64,000 bases of DNA from Arthrobacter agilis (GTDB lineage: Bacteria > Actinomycetota > Actinomycetes > Actinomycetales > Micrococcaceae), in the NCBI RefSeq assembly GCF_030816075.1, contig NZ_JAUSXO010000001.1, positions 372,001 through 436,000 of the forward strand, read 5' to 3'. The translations under genes and the position numbers were made by a program. The notes below the pieces were generated by a model, which had not been told where the DNA came from, did no database searches, and saw nothing but the letters and a program-made list of their open reading frames with translations. Positions within the stretch are counted from its first letter, which is position 1, and each line of letters begins with the position of its first letter. Below are positions 39,935 through 49,074 of this stretch, in pieces.

Positions 39935-39964
39935 TTTACATCCGCCCCAGACCGGGTCTAGTCT
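39935..39964 (+). promoter_or_regulatory. Candidate promoter of the surface-protein operon
   Basis: TTTACA (39935-39940) and TAGTCT (39959-39964) have an 18-base spacer in a locally AT-rich stretch right after the icd terminator. The predicted RNA start is near 39971, about 27 bases before the ATG of the exported protein gene. Confidence 0.5.
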
Positions 39965-39997
39965 TTCTCCAAGGTCTCAGCCTGGGGGGGTGTAGCA

Positions 39998-41086
39998 ATG
40001 AAGATGCAGAAGCGTCGGTCTCTCGCTACTACCCTGCGCCTGTCGATCCTCACCGGAGTAGGAGCCCTCGGCTGGATGGCACTCGGCGCCTCCGGTGCCT
40101 CCGCCGCCGAAGCGCCACACGATGCCGGTCTCCTCGATTCTGTGGTCGGCGTCGTCGATTCCGCGAGTGCACCGGCCGTCTCCGCCCTCTCGAAGCCGCT
40201 CTCGGCCGTGGCGGGTCCCGGTCCATCGGCTTCCACTGCACCTCGTCCGCTGCTCGGCGGGCTTCCCGTCGCCCCCGACCTGGTGGCCCAGCTGCCCCAG
40301 GTCCTGGGCCAGCCGGCACGCACCGTCCTCGTCCCCGTCACGTCGACCGTCGACGACCTGGTCGCCCAGGTACCCATCGTGCGCAGCGTGGTCCCTGCCG
40401 GGACGGTCACCGATGTGACGTCCCCGGTCGTGGGGATCGTCGACGGAACCGTCGGCGGTGTCACCACACCCGTGCTCGAGGCCGTCGCGCCGGTCACGGA
40501 GGCCATCTCCCCGGTGGTCGACGTCGTCGTCCCGCTCCCGGACCTCGTCCCGCCGGTCGAGGCCGTCGTCCCGCTCCCGGACGCCGTCGCCCCGGTGGCG
40601 CAGCCGGTAGCGCCTGCGCTCGACGGCGCGCCCGAGACCGCAGTAGTGCCCGTCGCCCCGGCCCCGGTCGACGACGTCATCCCTGATTCTTCCAAGGGTG
40701 CCGTCGGTGGGGTTGCGCACAAGACGCCGCGGAGTACCTCGCCTGTCCTCTCCGACGGTGGCTTCGATCTGGCCGCCAGGACCGCCGGTCTCACCTCGGG
40801 GCTGCTCCTGCCCGCGATCGCCGGCGGAACCGCCGAGGCTGCCGCGCCCGTCCTGGCGACGATCGCCCAGGCCACGCCGGCGGTACCGGATTTCCCGGCC
40901 GCGCCCCTGGCGGGTTCCTCCACGGTCCTCGCGTCCATGACCGGCGGCGGCGTCTCAGCTCCGCTCGCAGCGCTCGTCGGAACGGCCCTTCTCGTCTTCA
41001 TCCTGCTCTCCGGCCGTGCTGCCCGTTCCGCGGCGGCCGGTCTTCCGACATCCCCCAGCTTCGATCCCGGTTCCTCTCCTGATTAG
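39998..41086 (+). CDS. Exported Val/Pro-rich protein of unknown function
   Basis: A 362-residue secreted or wall-associated protein. The signal peptide (residues 1-36, cleaved after SGASA-AEA) is followed by a Val/Pro/Ala-rich body with recurring units such as VPLPDLVPPVEAVVPLPDAV and PVVGIVDGTVGGV. Near the end is a hydrophobic helix (PLAALVGTALLVFILLSG, about 320-340) and a short basic tail, without a clear sorting motif. No known domain is recognisable. ATG 39998 follows GGGGGGGTGT. It lies 83 bases upstream of the chaplin-like gene on the same strand and is probably part of the same operon. Confidence 0.7.
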   Translation: MKMQKRRSLATTLRLSILTGVGALGWMALGASGASAAEAPHDAGLLDSVVGVVDSASAPAVSALSKPLSAVAGPGPSASTAPRPLLGGLPVAPDLVAQLPQVLGQPARTVLVPVTSTVDDLVAQVPIVRSVVPAGTVTDVTSPVVGIVDGTVGGVTTPVLEAVAPVTEAISPVVDVVVPLPDLVPPVEAVVPLPDAVAPVAQPVAPALDGAPETAVVPVAPAPVDDVIPDSSKGAVGGVAHKTPRSTSPVLSDGGFDLAARTAGLTSGLLLPAIAGGTAEAAAPVLATIAQATPAVPDFPAAPLAGSSTVLASMTGGGVSAPLAALVGTALLVFILLSGRAARSAAAGLPTSPSFDPGSSPD

Positions 41087-41169
41087 TGGTGGCGTCGCCG
41101 TGCTCTGCACGGCAGACGGTCACGGCGCCTCGGGCGTCTCCACACCACTTCCAGCTACAGGAGAACATC

Positions 41170-43587
41170 ATGCGCACATGCGTGCAGCGAGGGCTCTACG
41201 GGGTCCTTCTAGCCGGGGGCGTCGTCGTCCTCGGAGCAGGTTCGGCATCAGCCGCGGACCTCTCGGCAACCTCTGACTCCGGACTCGATTCGAGTCTCGG
41301 AACCATCATCACCGCACCCCTGCCAGCCGGCACCACGAGCAGCTCGATCATCCAGGAGACCCTGGTCTCGCTCGACGGATCGCTCGAGTTGGGTGCCGGC
41401 CTCGGTACCATCGGCAGCGGATCCTCGAACGGGTCCATCGGCGGTCTGCTCGACGGTGGTCTGCTCAACGGCAACGTGATCTCACCGGAGGTCGCCGTGC
41501 CGGTGAACGTGTCCGGTAATACGGTGTCCGTGATCGGTGATTCGTCCTCGACGGGCTCCGCTGAATCGACGGGATCGACCGGTTCGACCGGTTCCACCGG
41601 CGGTACGCCGGCTCCCGCGCCGGCCCCGGCCGGTGGGGGTCTTCTCAACGGGGGGCCGCTCAACGGCAACGTGATCTCGCCGGAGGTCGCCGTGCCGGTG
41701 AATGTGTCCGGCAATACGGTGTCGGTGATCGGTGATTCGTTCTCGACGGGGTCCGCCGAATCGACCGGTTCGACCGGTTCGACCGGCGGTTCCCCGGCTC
41801 CCGCGCCGGCGCCGGCCGGTGGTGGTCTTCTCAACGGGGGGCTGCTGAACGGGAATGTCATCTCGCCCGAGGCCGTGGTGCCGGTGAACGTGTCCGGCAA
41901 TACGGTGTCCGTGATCGGTGATTCGTCTTCGACGGGCTCCGCCGAATCGACCGGCTCGACCGGGTCGACGGGTTCCACCGGCGGTACGCCGGCTCCCGCG
42001 CCAGCGCCGGCCGGTGGTGGTCTGCTCGACGGCGGGCTGCTGAACGGCAATGTCATCTCGCCCGAGGTCGCCGTGCCGGTGAATGTCGGCTGCAATGACA
42101 TCACCCTGATCGGCAACAGCGCCTCGGACTGCACGTCCGGCTCGACGGGCAACACCGGCGGTTCGACCGGTGCTACTCCGGCTCCCGCTCCCGCTCCCGC
42201 TCCCGCTCCCGCTCCCGCTCCCGGAACGGCTGATGGCGGTCTTCTCAACGGTGGTCTCCTGGGTGGGAATGTCATCTCGCCGGTGGTCACGATCCCGGTG
42301 AACCTCGGCTGCACGGGCGTCACCGTGATCGGTGACCGAGCCGCCGATTGCACGACCGGCTCGACGGGCAACACCGGCGGTTCGACCGGCACTACTCCGG
42401 CTCCCGCTCCCGCTCCCGCAACGGCTGATGGCGGTCTTCTCAACGGGGGTCTCCTAGGCGGGAATGTCATCTCGCCGGTGGTCACGATCCCGGTGAACGT
42501 CGGTTGCACGGGCGTCACCCTGATCGGTGACAGTGCTTCGGATTGCACGACCGGTTCGACTGGTTCGACCGGTTCGACCGGTTCGACCGGCAACACCGGC
42601 GGCAACACTGGCAGTACCGGCGGTACTGAGGGTACGACTGATGGCGGAATCCTGGACGGTAACGTCATCTCTCCCGTCGTCACCATCCCGGTGAACGTCG
42701 GCTGCACCGGCATCACCCTGATCGGTGACAGCGCCTCGGATTGCACGACCGATTCGACCGGTTCGACCGGCAACAGCGGCGGCAACACCGGCGGCAACAC
42801 CGGCGGCAACACCGGCGGCACGACTGATGGCGGAATCCTGGACGGTAACGTCATCTCTCCCGTCGTCACCATCCCGGTGAACGTCGGCTGCACGGGCGTC
42901 ACCGTGATCGGTGACAGTGCTTCGGATTGCACGACCGGTTCGACCGGTTCGACCGGCAACACCGGCGGCACGACCGGTGGCAACACCGGCGGCACGACTG
43001 ATGGCGGAATCCTCGACGGTAACGTCATCTCGCCGGTCGTCACCATCCCGGTGAACGTCGGCTGCACCGGCATCACCCTGATCGGCGACCAAAGCACCGA
43101 CTGTGATGCAGCTGCGGAGGTCCCGACGGTTCCGACGACGCCGACCACGCCGACTACGCCGACCACTCCGACGAACCCGTCGGTTCCTACGACGCCGTCG
43201 GTTCCTACGATCCCGACCACGCCGACCACTCCGACGAACCCGTCGGTTCCTACGACGCCGTCGGTTCCTACGACGCCGACCACGCCGACCACTCCGACCA
43301 CCCCGACGACTCCTGATGTCCCGGGCTCGGGCGACCACGGCACGGACGACGGCACCAACGGCTCAGGTACCGACACTGCACCGGGCACGATCTCCGTGGC
43401 CAGCAACGCGGTGAAGGTCACCACGGCCACCGGAGCAGCCGGCTCCGCCGGTACGGCATCCAGTGCTCCTCAGGCGCTGGCGTCCACCGGATTCGCCGAG
43501 CAGCAGCTCCTGCTCTTCGGTTCGCTCCTGCTCCTCGCCGGCGCGGGCGGCCTGCTGGCAGCACGACGCTCGACCGCGCGGGCCTAG
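41170..43587 (+). CDS. Chaplin-like multi-repeat surface protein with LASTG sorting signal
   Basis: An 805-residue secreted protein. The signal peptide (MRTCVQRGLYG to AGSASA, about 1-29) is followed by nine modules of about 60-73 residues (from residue 90 to about 645). Their core GNVISPxVxxPVNVxxNxVxVIGDS matches the chaplin (DUF320) fold signature. Modules 1-3 have VSGN without Cys; modules 4-9 have GC and a second Cys 13-14 residues later (IGDSASDC). Linkers are Ser/Thr/Gly and Ala-Pro-rich. Then come a Pro/Thr stalk (about 650-715) and a tail LASTG-hydrophobic helix-ARRSTARA. LAxTG is the class E sortase signal, as in long chaplins ChpA-C. ATG 41170 has AGGAGA 6 bases upstream. No sortase gene is adjacent. 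Confidence 0.82.
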   Translation: MRTCVQRGLYGVLLAGGVVVLGAGSASAADLSATSDSGLDSSLGTIITAPLPAGTTSSSIIQETLVSLDGSLELGAGLGTIGSGSSNGSIGGLLDGGLLNGNVISPEVAVPVNVSGNTVSVIGDSSSTGSAESTGSTGSTGSTGGTPAPAPAPAGGGLLNGGPLNGNVISPEVAVPVNVSGNTVSVIGDSFSTGSAESTGSTGSTGGSPAPAPAPAGGGLLNGGLLNGNVISPEAVVPVNVSGNTVSVIGDSSSTGSAESTGSTGSTGSTGGTPAPAPAPAGGGLLDGGLLNGNVISPEVAVPVNVGCNDITLIGNSASDCTSGSTGNTGGSTGATPAPAPAPAPAPAPAPGTADGGLLNGGLLGGNVISPVVTIPVNLGCTGVTVIGDRAADCTTGSTGNTGGSTGTTPAPAPAPATADGGLLNGGLLGGNVISPVVTIPVNVGCTGVTLIGDSASDCTTGSTGSTGSTGSTGNTGGNTGSTGGTEGTTDGGILDGNVISPVVTIPVNVGCTGITLIGDSASDCTTDSTGSTGNSGGNTGGNTGGNTGGTTDGGILDGNVISPVVTIPVNVGCTGVTVIGDSASDCTTGSTGSTGNTGGTTGGNTGGTTDGGILDGNVISPVVTIPVNVGCTGITLIGDQSTDCDAAAEVPTVPTTPTTPTTPTTPTNPSVPTTPSVPTIPTTPTTPTNPSVPTTPSVPTTPTTPTTPTTPTTPDVPGSGDHGTDDGTNGSGTDTAPGTISVASNAVKVTTATGAAGSAGTASSAPQALASTGFAEQQLLLFGSLLLLAGAGGLLAARRSTARA
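41440..43110 (+). repeat. Nine tandem repeats of about 180-220 bp encoding the chaplin-like modules
   Basis: Repeat starts lie near 41440, 41630, 41820, 42012, 42232, 42428, 42640, 42826 and 43003. Neighbours are near identical in sequence: units 1-3 form one group, 5-6 another, and 7-9 a third. This points to recent duplication by recombination and to possible copy-number change between strains. Confidence 0.85.
43125..43320 (+). repeat. Pro/Thr stalk repeats
   Basis: Short direct repeats based on ACGCCGACC and CCGTCGGTTCCTACG encode a TTPTTPTTP and NPSVPTTPSVP stalk between the last chaplin-like module and the sorting signal. The unit is a multiple of three bases, so length changes keep the frame. 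Confidence 0.75.
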
Positions 43588-43612
43588 CCGGAAAGGGTCC
43601 CATACCTGAAAG

Positions 43613-43652
43613 GGACGGGTCCCCCGCAGCGGAGGCTGCGGGGGACCCGTCC
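43613..43652. terminator. Long hairpin after the chaplin-like gene
   Basis: GGACGGGTCCCCCGCAG (43613-43629) pairs perfectly with CTGCGGGGGACCCGTCC (43636-43652), a 17-bp stem with loop CGGAGG, followed by TTC. It ends the surface-protein operon and may also serve the convergent oxidoreductase gene. Confidence 0.85.
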
Positions 43653-43680
43653 TTCGGCATGCGCCGGCCGAGACGATCCG

Positions 43681-44760
43681 TCAGGCGGCGTCGTTCTCGT
43701 ACCGCAGGCCGATCGTCTCGCGCACGCCGTCGAGCAGGCGCATGGTCTTCACGGTGTCGCCCACCGGCATGGTCGGGCTCTCGGTGAGTCCCTCCTGGAT
43801 GCAGCGCGTGACTTCGCGGAGTTCGTAGGTGTATCCCGCACCGACCTGCTCGAACTTCTCCACCCGGGCCTCGCCGTGACCGGCGTCGATCATGAGTTCC
43901 TTCGGGTTGTGGAGAGGCCCGCCACCGGTCTTCAGCCAGCCCTTCGATCCACAGACCGTCGCCTGTCCCGGGCACGAGGCGATGAACGACGACGACAACT
44001 GGGCATACGCCCCGCTCCCGTAGGCGAGGGTCACGGCGGCCTGCAGGTCCACGCCGTCGTCGTTCAGTGTTCCGACGGCCGAGACCGAGTCGGGGAAACC
44101 GAGCGACCCCAGGGCCCAGGTGAGCGGATAGACCGTGAGGTCCATCAGTGCGCCGCCGCCTGCCTTCGGGTCCCACAGGCGGCTGCTCGGATCGTCGGGG
44201 GCGGTGAAGCCGAGATCGGCCTGGACCCACCGGATGTCGCCCAGCTCCCCGGAGTGGATGATCTCCCACGCGCGATTGACGCTGGGGAGGAAACGCGTCC
44301 ACACGGCCTCCATGAGGAACAGATCGCGGTCGGCGGCGATCGCGGCCAGCTCCTCGGCCTCCGCTGCGTTGATGGTGAACGGCTTCTCGCACAGGACGTG
44401 CTTCCCGCCGGTGAGGGCCGCCTTGGCGACCTCGTAGTGCTGGCCGTGCGGGGTGGTGATGTAGACGACGTCGACCTCGGGGTCGTCCACGAGACGCTGA
44501 TAGCCGGCCGTCGCACCCTCGTTCCCGTAGCTCGTGGCGAACCCGAACCGCTCGGCGAAGGCAGCGGCGCTGTCCGCGCTGCGCGAGCTCACGGCGTGCA
44601 GCACCGCGTCCTCGAGCAGGGCGATGTCCTGGGTGACCTTGGCCGCGATACCGCCCGTGGCGATGACACCCCACTTCAGGGGGCGGCCGGTGGCGACGAC
44701 GGGACTGGGTGCTCCTGCTTCCGCGCAGGGGGGAACGATGATGCGGTTCTGTGGGTTCAT
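43681..44760 (-). CDS. Gfo/Idh/MocA family oxidoreductase
   Basis: A 359-residue NAD(P)-dependent oxidoreductase. The Rossmann start is KWGVIATGGIAAKVTQDIA (GxGxIA type with ATGGIA), typical of the dihydrodiol/D-xylose dehydrogenase subgroup. The EKPF of HVLCEKPFTINAAEAEEL holds the conserved catalytic Lys. The C-terminal domain has AGGGALMDLTVYPL (GGGxxxDxxxY). It may oxidise a sugar taken up by the adjacent mms transporter, but a terminator hairpin separates the two. ATG 44758-44760 has AAGGATGG upstream. Confidence 0.92.
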   Translation of the reverse strand: MNPQNRIIVPPCAEAGAPSPVVATGRPLKWGVIATGGIAAKVTQDIALLEDAVLHAVSSRSADSAAAFAERFGFATSYGNEGATAGYQRLVDDPEVDVVYITTPHGQHYEVAKAALTGGKHVLCEKPFTINAAEAEELAAIAADRDLFLMEAVWTRFLPSVNRAWEIIHSGELGDIRWVQADLGFTAPDDPSSRLWDPKAGGGALMDLTVYPLTWALGSLGFPDSVSAVGTLNDDGVDLQAAVTLAYGSGAYAQLSSSFIASCPGQATVCGSKGWLKTGGGPLHNPKELMIDAGHGEARVEKFEQVGAGYTYELREVTRCIQEGLTESPTMPVGDTVKTMRLLDGVRETIGLRYENDAA

Positions 44761-44847
44761 GAACCCATCCTTGCCGTCCGCGGGGGCCGCGTCCAGCACC
44801 CGCGGGGGCTTCGCGACGTCGATCCCGTCCGCCCGGCCGGCCACGAA

Positions 44848-44879
44848 GAAGCGCCCCGGCCTGGTGGCCGGGGCGCTTC
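44848..44879 (-). terminator. Terminator of the sugar ABC operon
   Basis: GAAGCGCCCCGGCC (44848-44861) pairs perfectly with GGCCGGGGCGCTTC (44866-44879), a 14-bp stem with loop TGGT. It lies 32 bases after the chvE stop on the minus strand, before the Gfo/Idh gene. Minus-strand sequence after it is TTCTTCG. Confidence 0.8.
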
Positions 44880-44911
44880 GGTGATGCTGCCGGACGGGGT
44901 CCGGACGGTAC

Positions 44912-46009
44912 TTACTTGGTGAGCGCGGACAGCGTCGGGTCGTTGGCGTACGCCTCGGCGGCGTTGTCCTTCGTGACGATCTGCGGCTCGAGGAGGTAGG
45001 CGGGAACGGTCTTCACGCCGTTGTCGTAGGAGTCGGGGTCGTTGACCTCGGGCTCCTCGCCGGCCTGCAGGTTGCCGACCATCTCGATGGCGTGCTCAAC
45101 GAGGGCGCGGGTGTCCTTGTTGATGGTGGAGTACTGCTTGCCCTCCATGATGGACTTCACGGACTCGACCTCGGAATCCTGGCCGGTGACGATGGGCAGC
45201 GGCTTGCCTGCACCTTCGACGGAGGTCAGGACGGCGCGGGCGAGCGTGTCGTTGGGGGAGAGGACGCCGTCGAGCTCGGTGGACCCGTAGCTGCCGGAGA
45301 GCAGGGAGTCCGCGCGCTTCTGGGCGTTCTCGGCCTTCCAGCCCTGGGTGACAGCCTGCTCGAAGGACGTCTGGCCGGAGACGACGACGAGGTTGCCCTT
45401 GTCGATCTCGGGCTGCAGGATGCTCATGGCGCCGTCGAAGAACACCTTCGCGTTGGCGTCGTCAGGGGATCCGGCGAACAGCTCGATGTTGTAGGGGCCC
45501 TCGGGCTTCTTGGCCTTCATGCCGTCGAGGAGGGCCTGGCCCTGCAGCTCGCCGACCTTGAAGTTGTCGTAGGCCACGTAGTAGTCGACGTCCTCGGTGT
45601 TGAGGAGCAGACGGTCGTAGGCGATGACGGTGATGCCGGCTTCCTTGGCCTGGGCCAGCTGCGTGCCGAGCTGCGCGCCGTCGATGGCACCGACGATCAG
45701 GACCTTGACGCCGTTGGTGATCATGGAGCTGATCTGGTTCTGCTGCTCCGAGACGCCGCCGTTGGCGAACTGGACGTTGGGCTTGTAGTCGGCTTCGGTC
45801 AGGCCGTCGTTGAAGAGCTTCTCGGCGAGAACCCAGTTCTCCGACGTCTTCTGCGGCAGGGCCACACCGATGGCGGATCCGGTCTCGAAGCCGGCGGCGG
45901 CAGCGTCGCCGCCCTCGGCTGCGGGAGCCGTTTCTTCGCGGCCGCACCCGGTCAGCGTCAATGCTGATATTGCAGCGATGGCTGCGAGGGATTTTGCGAA
46001 CTTACGCAT
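44912..46009 (-). CDS. chvE: Multiple-sugar ABC transporter substrate-binding lipoprotein
   Basis: A 365-residue periplasmic-binding-protein-like lipoprotein (ChvE family). The lipobox LTLTGC lies near residue 22. IGVALPQKTSENWVLAEKLF, VKVLIVGAIDGAQLGTQLAQAKEAGITVIAYDRLLL and VLSPNDTLARAVL are family segments for binding a monosaccharide. ATG 46007-46009 has AAGAGAA upstream. Last gene of the ROK-mmsA-mmsB-chvE cluster; a terminator follows. The sugar is not fixed by sequence; ChvE types bind several aldoses. Confidence 0.9.
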   Translation of the reverse strand: MRKFAKSLAAIAAISALTLTGCGREETAPAAEGGDAAAAGFETGSAIGVALPQKTSENWVLAEKLFNDGLTEADYKPNVQFANGGVSEQQNQISSMITNGVKVLIVGAIDGAQLGTQLAQAKEAGITVIAYDRLLLNTEDVDYYVAYDNFKVGELQGQALLDGMKAKKPEGPYNIELFAGSPDDANAKVFFDGAMSILQPEIDKGNLVVVSGQTSFEQAVTQGWKAENAQKRADSLLSGSYGSTELDGVLSPNDTLARAVLTSVEGAGKPLPIVTGQDSEVESVKSIMEGKQYSTINKDTRALVEHAIEMVGNLQAGEEPEVNDPDSYDNGVKTVPAYLLEPQIVTKDNAAEAYANDPTLSALTK

Positions 46010-46086
46010 TCCATTCTCTTTCTGTTGCTCTTGCTCTGATGGACGGGTGGAGCTTCCTTGCCTGAGGGCCGGCGTGCGCACGGACC

Positions 46087-47388
46087 CTAGACGTCGTGGG
46101 AGATTACTTCCTTCGTTCCGATGGCCTGCTCGGTCGGAGCGGGTTCGCGAACTGGGGCGTCGGCCTTCTTGCCATCGCCACCCCCGCCGAAGTTCCTCGT
46201 GAGCAGACCGATGATCGACGGCTTGCCCTGGCTCTTGTTGTAGACGTCGAAGGCGACGGCGACGAGGAGGACGAGGCCCTTGATGATCTGGGTCAGGTCG
46301 GCACCGATGCCGAGCAGCTGGAGTCCGTTGTTCAGGACGGCCATGACGAGGCCACCGATGATGGACCCGACGACGGTTCCCACGCCGCCGCTCACCGCGG
46401 CGCCGCCGATGAAGACTGCAGCGATGGCGTCGAGTTCCCAGCCGACGCCGTCGGACGGGCCGGAGGCGGTGGAGCGGCCGACGAAGATCATGCCGGCGAG
46501 GGCGGCGAGGACGGACATGTTCATCATGACCATGAAGTTGACGCGCTTGCTTTGGACGCCGGACAGCTCGGCCGCGTGGCGGTTACCGCCCACCGCGTAG
46601 ACGTGCCGACCGAGGATCGTCTTGTTGGAGATGAAGGCGTAGATGATGACGAGGACGCCGAGGATCAGCCCCGGGACCGGGAACGAGGTGCCGGGACGGC
46701 CGGTCGCGAACAGGTAGGTCGCGTAGAGGATGACGGCGCAGAGCAGGCCGACCTTGACCACGGGGACCCAGGTCGGAGGGAGCTCGGCACCGATCCGCTC
46801 GAGCTTGCGGCGGCTGCGGATCTCGCGGTAGATGACGAACGCCACCAGGGCGAGCCCCAGCAGGAGGGTCAGGTTGTTGTACCCGGTGCTGGGCCCGACC
46901 TCGGGCAGGTAGCCCGCCCCGAGGTACCGGAACCCTTCAGGCACGGGCACGGTGTTCGAATCGCCGACGGCCTGGTTGGCGCCACGGAACAGGAGCATGC
47001 CCGCGAGGGTGACGATGAACGCCGGGATGCCGACGTAGGCCACCCAGAATCCCTGCCACAGGCCGATCACGGCGCCGAGCACCAGGCCGAGGACGACACC
47101 CAGGTACCAGGGGATGCCCCAGTCCCGCATGGCGATCGCGACGACGATGCCGACGAACGCGGCGATGGACCCGACCGAGAGGTCGATGTGCCCCGCGATG
47201 ATCACGAGCACCATGCCGATCGCCAGGATCAGGATGTAGGAGTTGCCGTTGAACAGGTTCATCATGTTGCCGGGCGTGAGGGTCTTGCCGCCGGTCTGCC
47301 ACTGAAAGAACACGACGAGCGCGACCAGGGCGAAGATCATCCCGAACTGGCGGGTGTTCCCGCCGAGGATTTGTTTGAGCGAATTCAT
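46087..47388 (-). CDS. mmsB: Multiple-sugar ABC transporter permease
   Basis: A 433-residue permease of the RbsC/XylH type, at the larger XylH/MmsB length. About ten helices; the family loop GHIDLSVGSIAAFVGIV is present near residues 66-82. The C-terminal 30 residues are a charged cytoplasmic tail. ATG 47386-47388 has AGGAAAG 5 bases upstream. The gene follows mmsA by 22 bases. Confidence 0.93.
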   Translation of the reverse strand: MNSLKQILGGNTRQFGMIFALVALVVFFQWQTGGKTLTPGNMMNLFNGNSYILILAIGMVLVIIAGHIDLSVGSIAAFVGIVVAIAMRDWGIPWYLGVVLGLVLGAVIGLWQGFWVAYVGIPAFIVTLAGMLLFRGANQAVGDSNTVPVPEGFRYLGAGYLPEVGPSTGYNNLTLLLGLALVAFVIYREIRSRRKLERIGAELPPTWVPVVKVGLLCAVILYATYLFATGRPGTSFPVPGLILGVLVIIYAFISNKTILGRHVYAVGGNRHAAELSGVQSKRVNFMVMMNMSVLAALAGMIFVGRSTASGPSDGVGWELDAIAAVFIGGAAVSGGVGTVVGSIIGGLVMAVLNNGLQLLGIGADLTQIIKGLVLLVAVAFDVYNKSQGKPSIIGLLTRNFGGGGDGKKADAPVREPAPTEQAIGTKEVISHDV

Positions 47389-47410
47389 GGTGTCTTTCCT
47401 AGGGCTACGG

Positions 47411-48949
47411 TCAGGCAGATTTCCTGCTGGCGGTCATGAGCTTCATCAGCGATTCCTGATTCGCCTCATTGCGGGTCAGTTCTCCAGTGATGGCACCTTC
47501 GAAGATCGTGTAGATCCTGTCGGAGAGGCCGAGCAGTTCGGGCAGTTCCGAGGAGATGACAATAACGCCCTTCCCCTGATCCGCAAGCCTCTGGATGATG
47601 CCGTAGATCTCGTACTTCGCGCCCACGTCGATGCCGCGGGTCGGCTCGTCGAGGATGAGCAGCTCGGGGTCGGTGAACATCCATTTCGAGAGCACCACCT
47701 TCTGCTGATTCCCTCCGGAGAGGGTGGCGACGCCGTCGTTGACGCTCGGCGTCTTGGTGCGCAGGGACTTCCGGTACTCCTCGGCGACCTTGAACTCCTC
47801 GTCCCGGTCCACCACGAGGCCGCGCGTGATCTTCTTCAGGTCGGCCGACACCGTGGTGGTCTTGATGTCGTCCAGCAGGTTGAGCCCGAGCGACTTGCGG
47901 TCCTCGGTCACGTAGGCGAGGCCGGCGTCGATGGCCTGGGGCACCGAGCGCAGCGTCACCTCCTTGCCGTCGATGAGGATGTGCCCGGACTTGAAGTTGC
48001 CGTACGAGCGCCCGAAGACCGAGCGCGCGAGTTCCGTGCGCCCCGCGCCCATCAGTCCTGCGAAGCCGACGATCTCGCCGCGGCGGACGTGGAAGCTCGA
48101 GTTCTTGCACACGAGGCGGTCGGGGACCGTGGGGTGCCCGACGGTCCAGTTGCGGACCTCGAAGAAGGTCTCGCCGATCTTCGGCGTGTGCTCCGGGAAG
48201 CGGGACTCGAGGGAGCGTCCCACCATGCCGCGGATGATGCGGTCCTCGTCGACGCCGTCGTTCTTGACGTGCAAAGTCTCGATCGACTTGCCGTCGCGGA
48301 TGATCGTGATGGAGTCGGCGATCTGCTCGATCTCGTTGAGCTTGTGGGAGATCATGATGCAGGAGATGCCCTTGGAGCGCAGGCCCGCCATGAGGTCCAG
48401 GAGGTGCTGCGAGTCGGACTCGTTGAGGGCCGCGGTCGGCTCGTCGAGGATGAGGAGCTTCACGGACTTGTTGAGGGCCTTGGCGATCTCGACGAGCTGC
48501 TGCTTGCCGACGCCGATGTCCTTGATCTTCGTCGTCGGGTCCTCGGTGAGTCCCACGCGGGCCATGAGGTCGAGGGTGGTCCGGTTGACGTAGTCCCAGT
48601 CGATGACGCCGAAACGGGTGGGCTCGTTGCCGAGGAAGATGTTCTCGGCGATCGAGAGCTCGGGGATGAGGGCGAGTTCCTGGTGGATGATGACGATGCC
48701 CGCCGCCTCGCTGGAGCGGATGTCCTTGAACTGGACGACCTCGCCCTGGAAGACGATCTCTCCCGAGTAGTCGCCGTAGGGGTAGAGCCCCGAGAGGACC
48801 TTCATGAGGGTGGACTTGCCGGCGCCGTTCTCCCCGCAGATGGCGTGGATCTCGCCCGCGCTGACCTCGATGGAGACGTCGGAGAGGGCTTTGACTCCCG
48901 GGAACTCCTTGGTGATGGAGCGCATCTCAAGGATGGTGTGGTTGTTCAT
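47411..48949 (-). CDS. mmsA: Multiple-sugar ABC transporter ATP-binding protein
   Basis: A 512-residue protein with two ABC domains, as in the MmsA/XylG/RbsA family. The first has Walker [10 protein letters not shown], signature [13 protein letters not shown] and Walker B LLILDEPT. The second has a degenerate Walker A ([10 protein letters not shown]), signature LSGGNQQKV and [12 protein letters not shown]. Close similarity in order and motifs to Agrobacterium MmsA is evident from memory of that family. ATG 48947-48949 has GGGAGGC upstream. Its promoter carries a GCGTT-N6-TTGAC element also found ahead of the ROK gene. Confidence 0.94.
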   Translation of the reverse strand: MNNHTILEMRSITKEFPGVKALSDVSIEVSAGEIHAICGENGAGKSTLMKVLSGLYPYGDYSGEIVFQGEVVQFKDIRSSEAAGIVIIHQELALIPELSIAENIFLGNEPTRFGVIDWDYVNRTTLDLMARVGLTEDPTTKIKDIGVGKQQLVEIAKALNKSVKLLILDEPTAALNESDSQHLLDLMAGLRSKGISCIMISHKLNEIEQIADSITIIRDGKSIETLHVKNDGVDEDRIIRGMVGRSLESRFPEHTPKIGETFFEVRNWTVGHPTVPDRLVCKNSSFHVRRGEIVGFAGLMGAGRTELARSVFGRSYGNFKSGHILIDGKEVTLRSVPQAIDAGLAYVTEDRKSLGLNLLDDIKTTTVSADLKKITRGLVVDRDEEFKVAEEYRKSLRTKTPSVNDGVATLSGGNQQKVVLSKWMFTDPELLILDEPTRGIDVGAKYEIYGIIQRLADQGKGVIVISSELPELLGLSDRIYTIFEGAITGELTRNEANQESLMKLMTASRKSA

Positions 48950-49031
48950 GGAGCCTCCCGCGGTGACGGCGTTGTCTTGGTGCAGGCCCAACCTCGGCCC
49001 GAAAGAATTGAACACGCTAGGGTGCCTTGGC

Positions 49032-49047
49032 GTCAACTGTTGAACGC
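49032..49047 (-). promoter_or_regulatory. Promoter/operator of mmsA (shared element)
   Basis: On the minus strand this reads GCGTT CAACAG TTGAC. TTGAC begins the -35 box (TTGACG) of a promoter with TTCAAT as the -10 (18-base spacer). The same GCGTT-N6-TTGAC element starts the ROK gene promoter. The core TCAACTGTTGA (plus strand) is a perfect 11-bp palindrome, like a small ROK operator. Confidence 0.55.
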
Positions 49048-49074
49048 AAAGCACGGAGAAAACAGATCAAATCT

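Noticed and set aside
41440..43110. Possible CRISPR array
   Set aside because: The repeats are 180-220 bp, translate in one frame and show protein conservation; no short repeat/spacer pattern.
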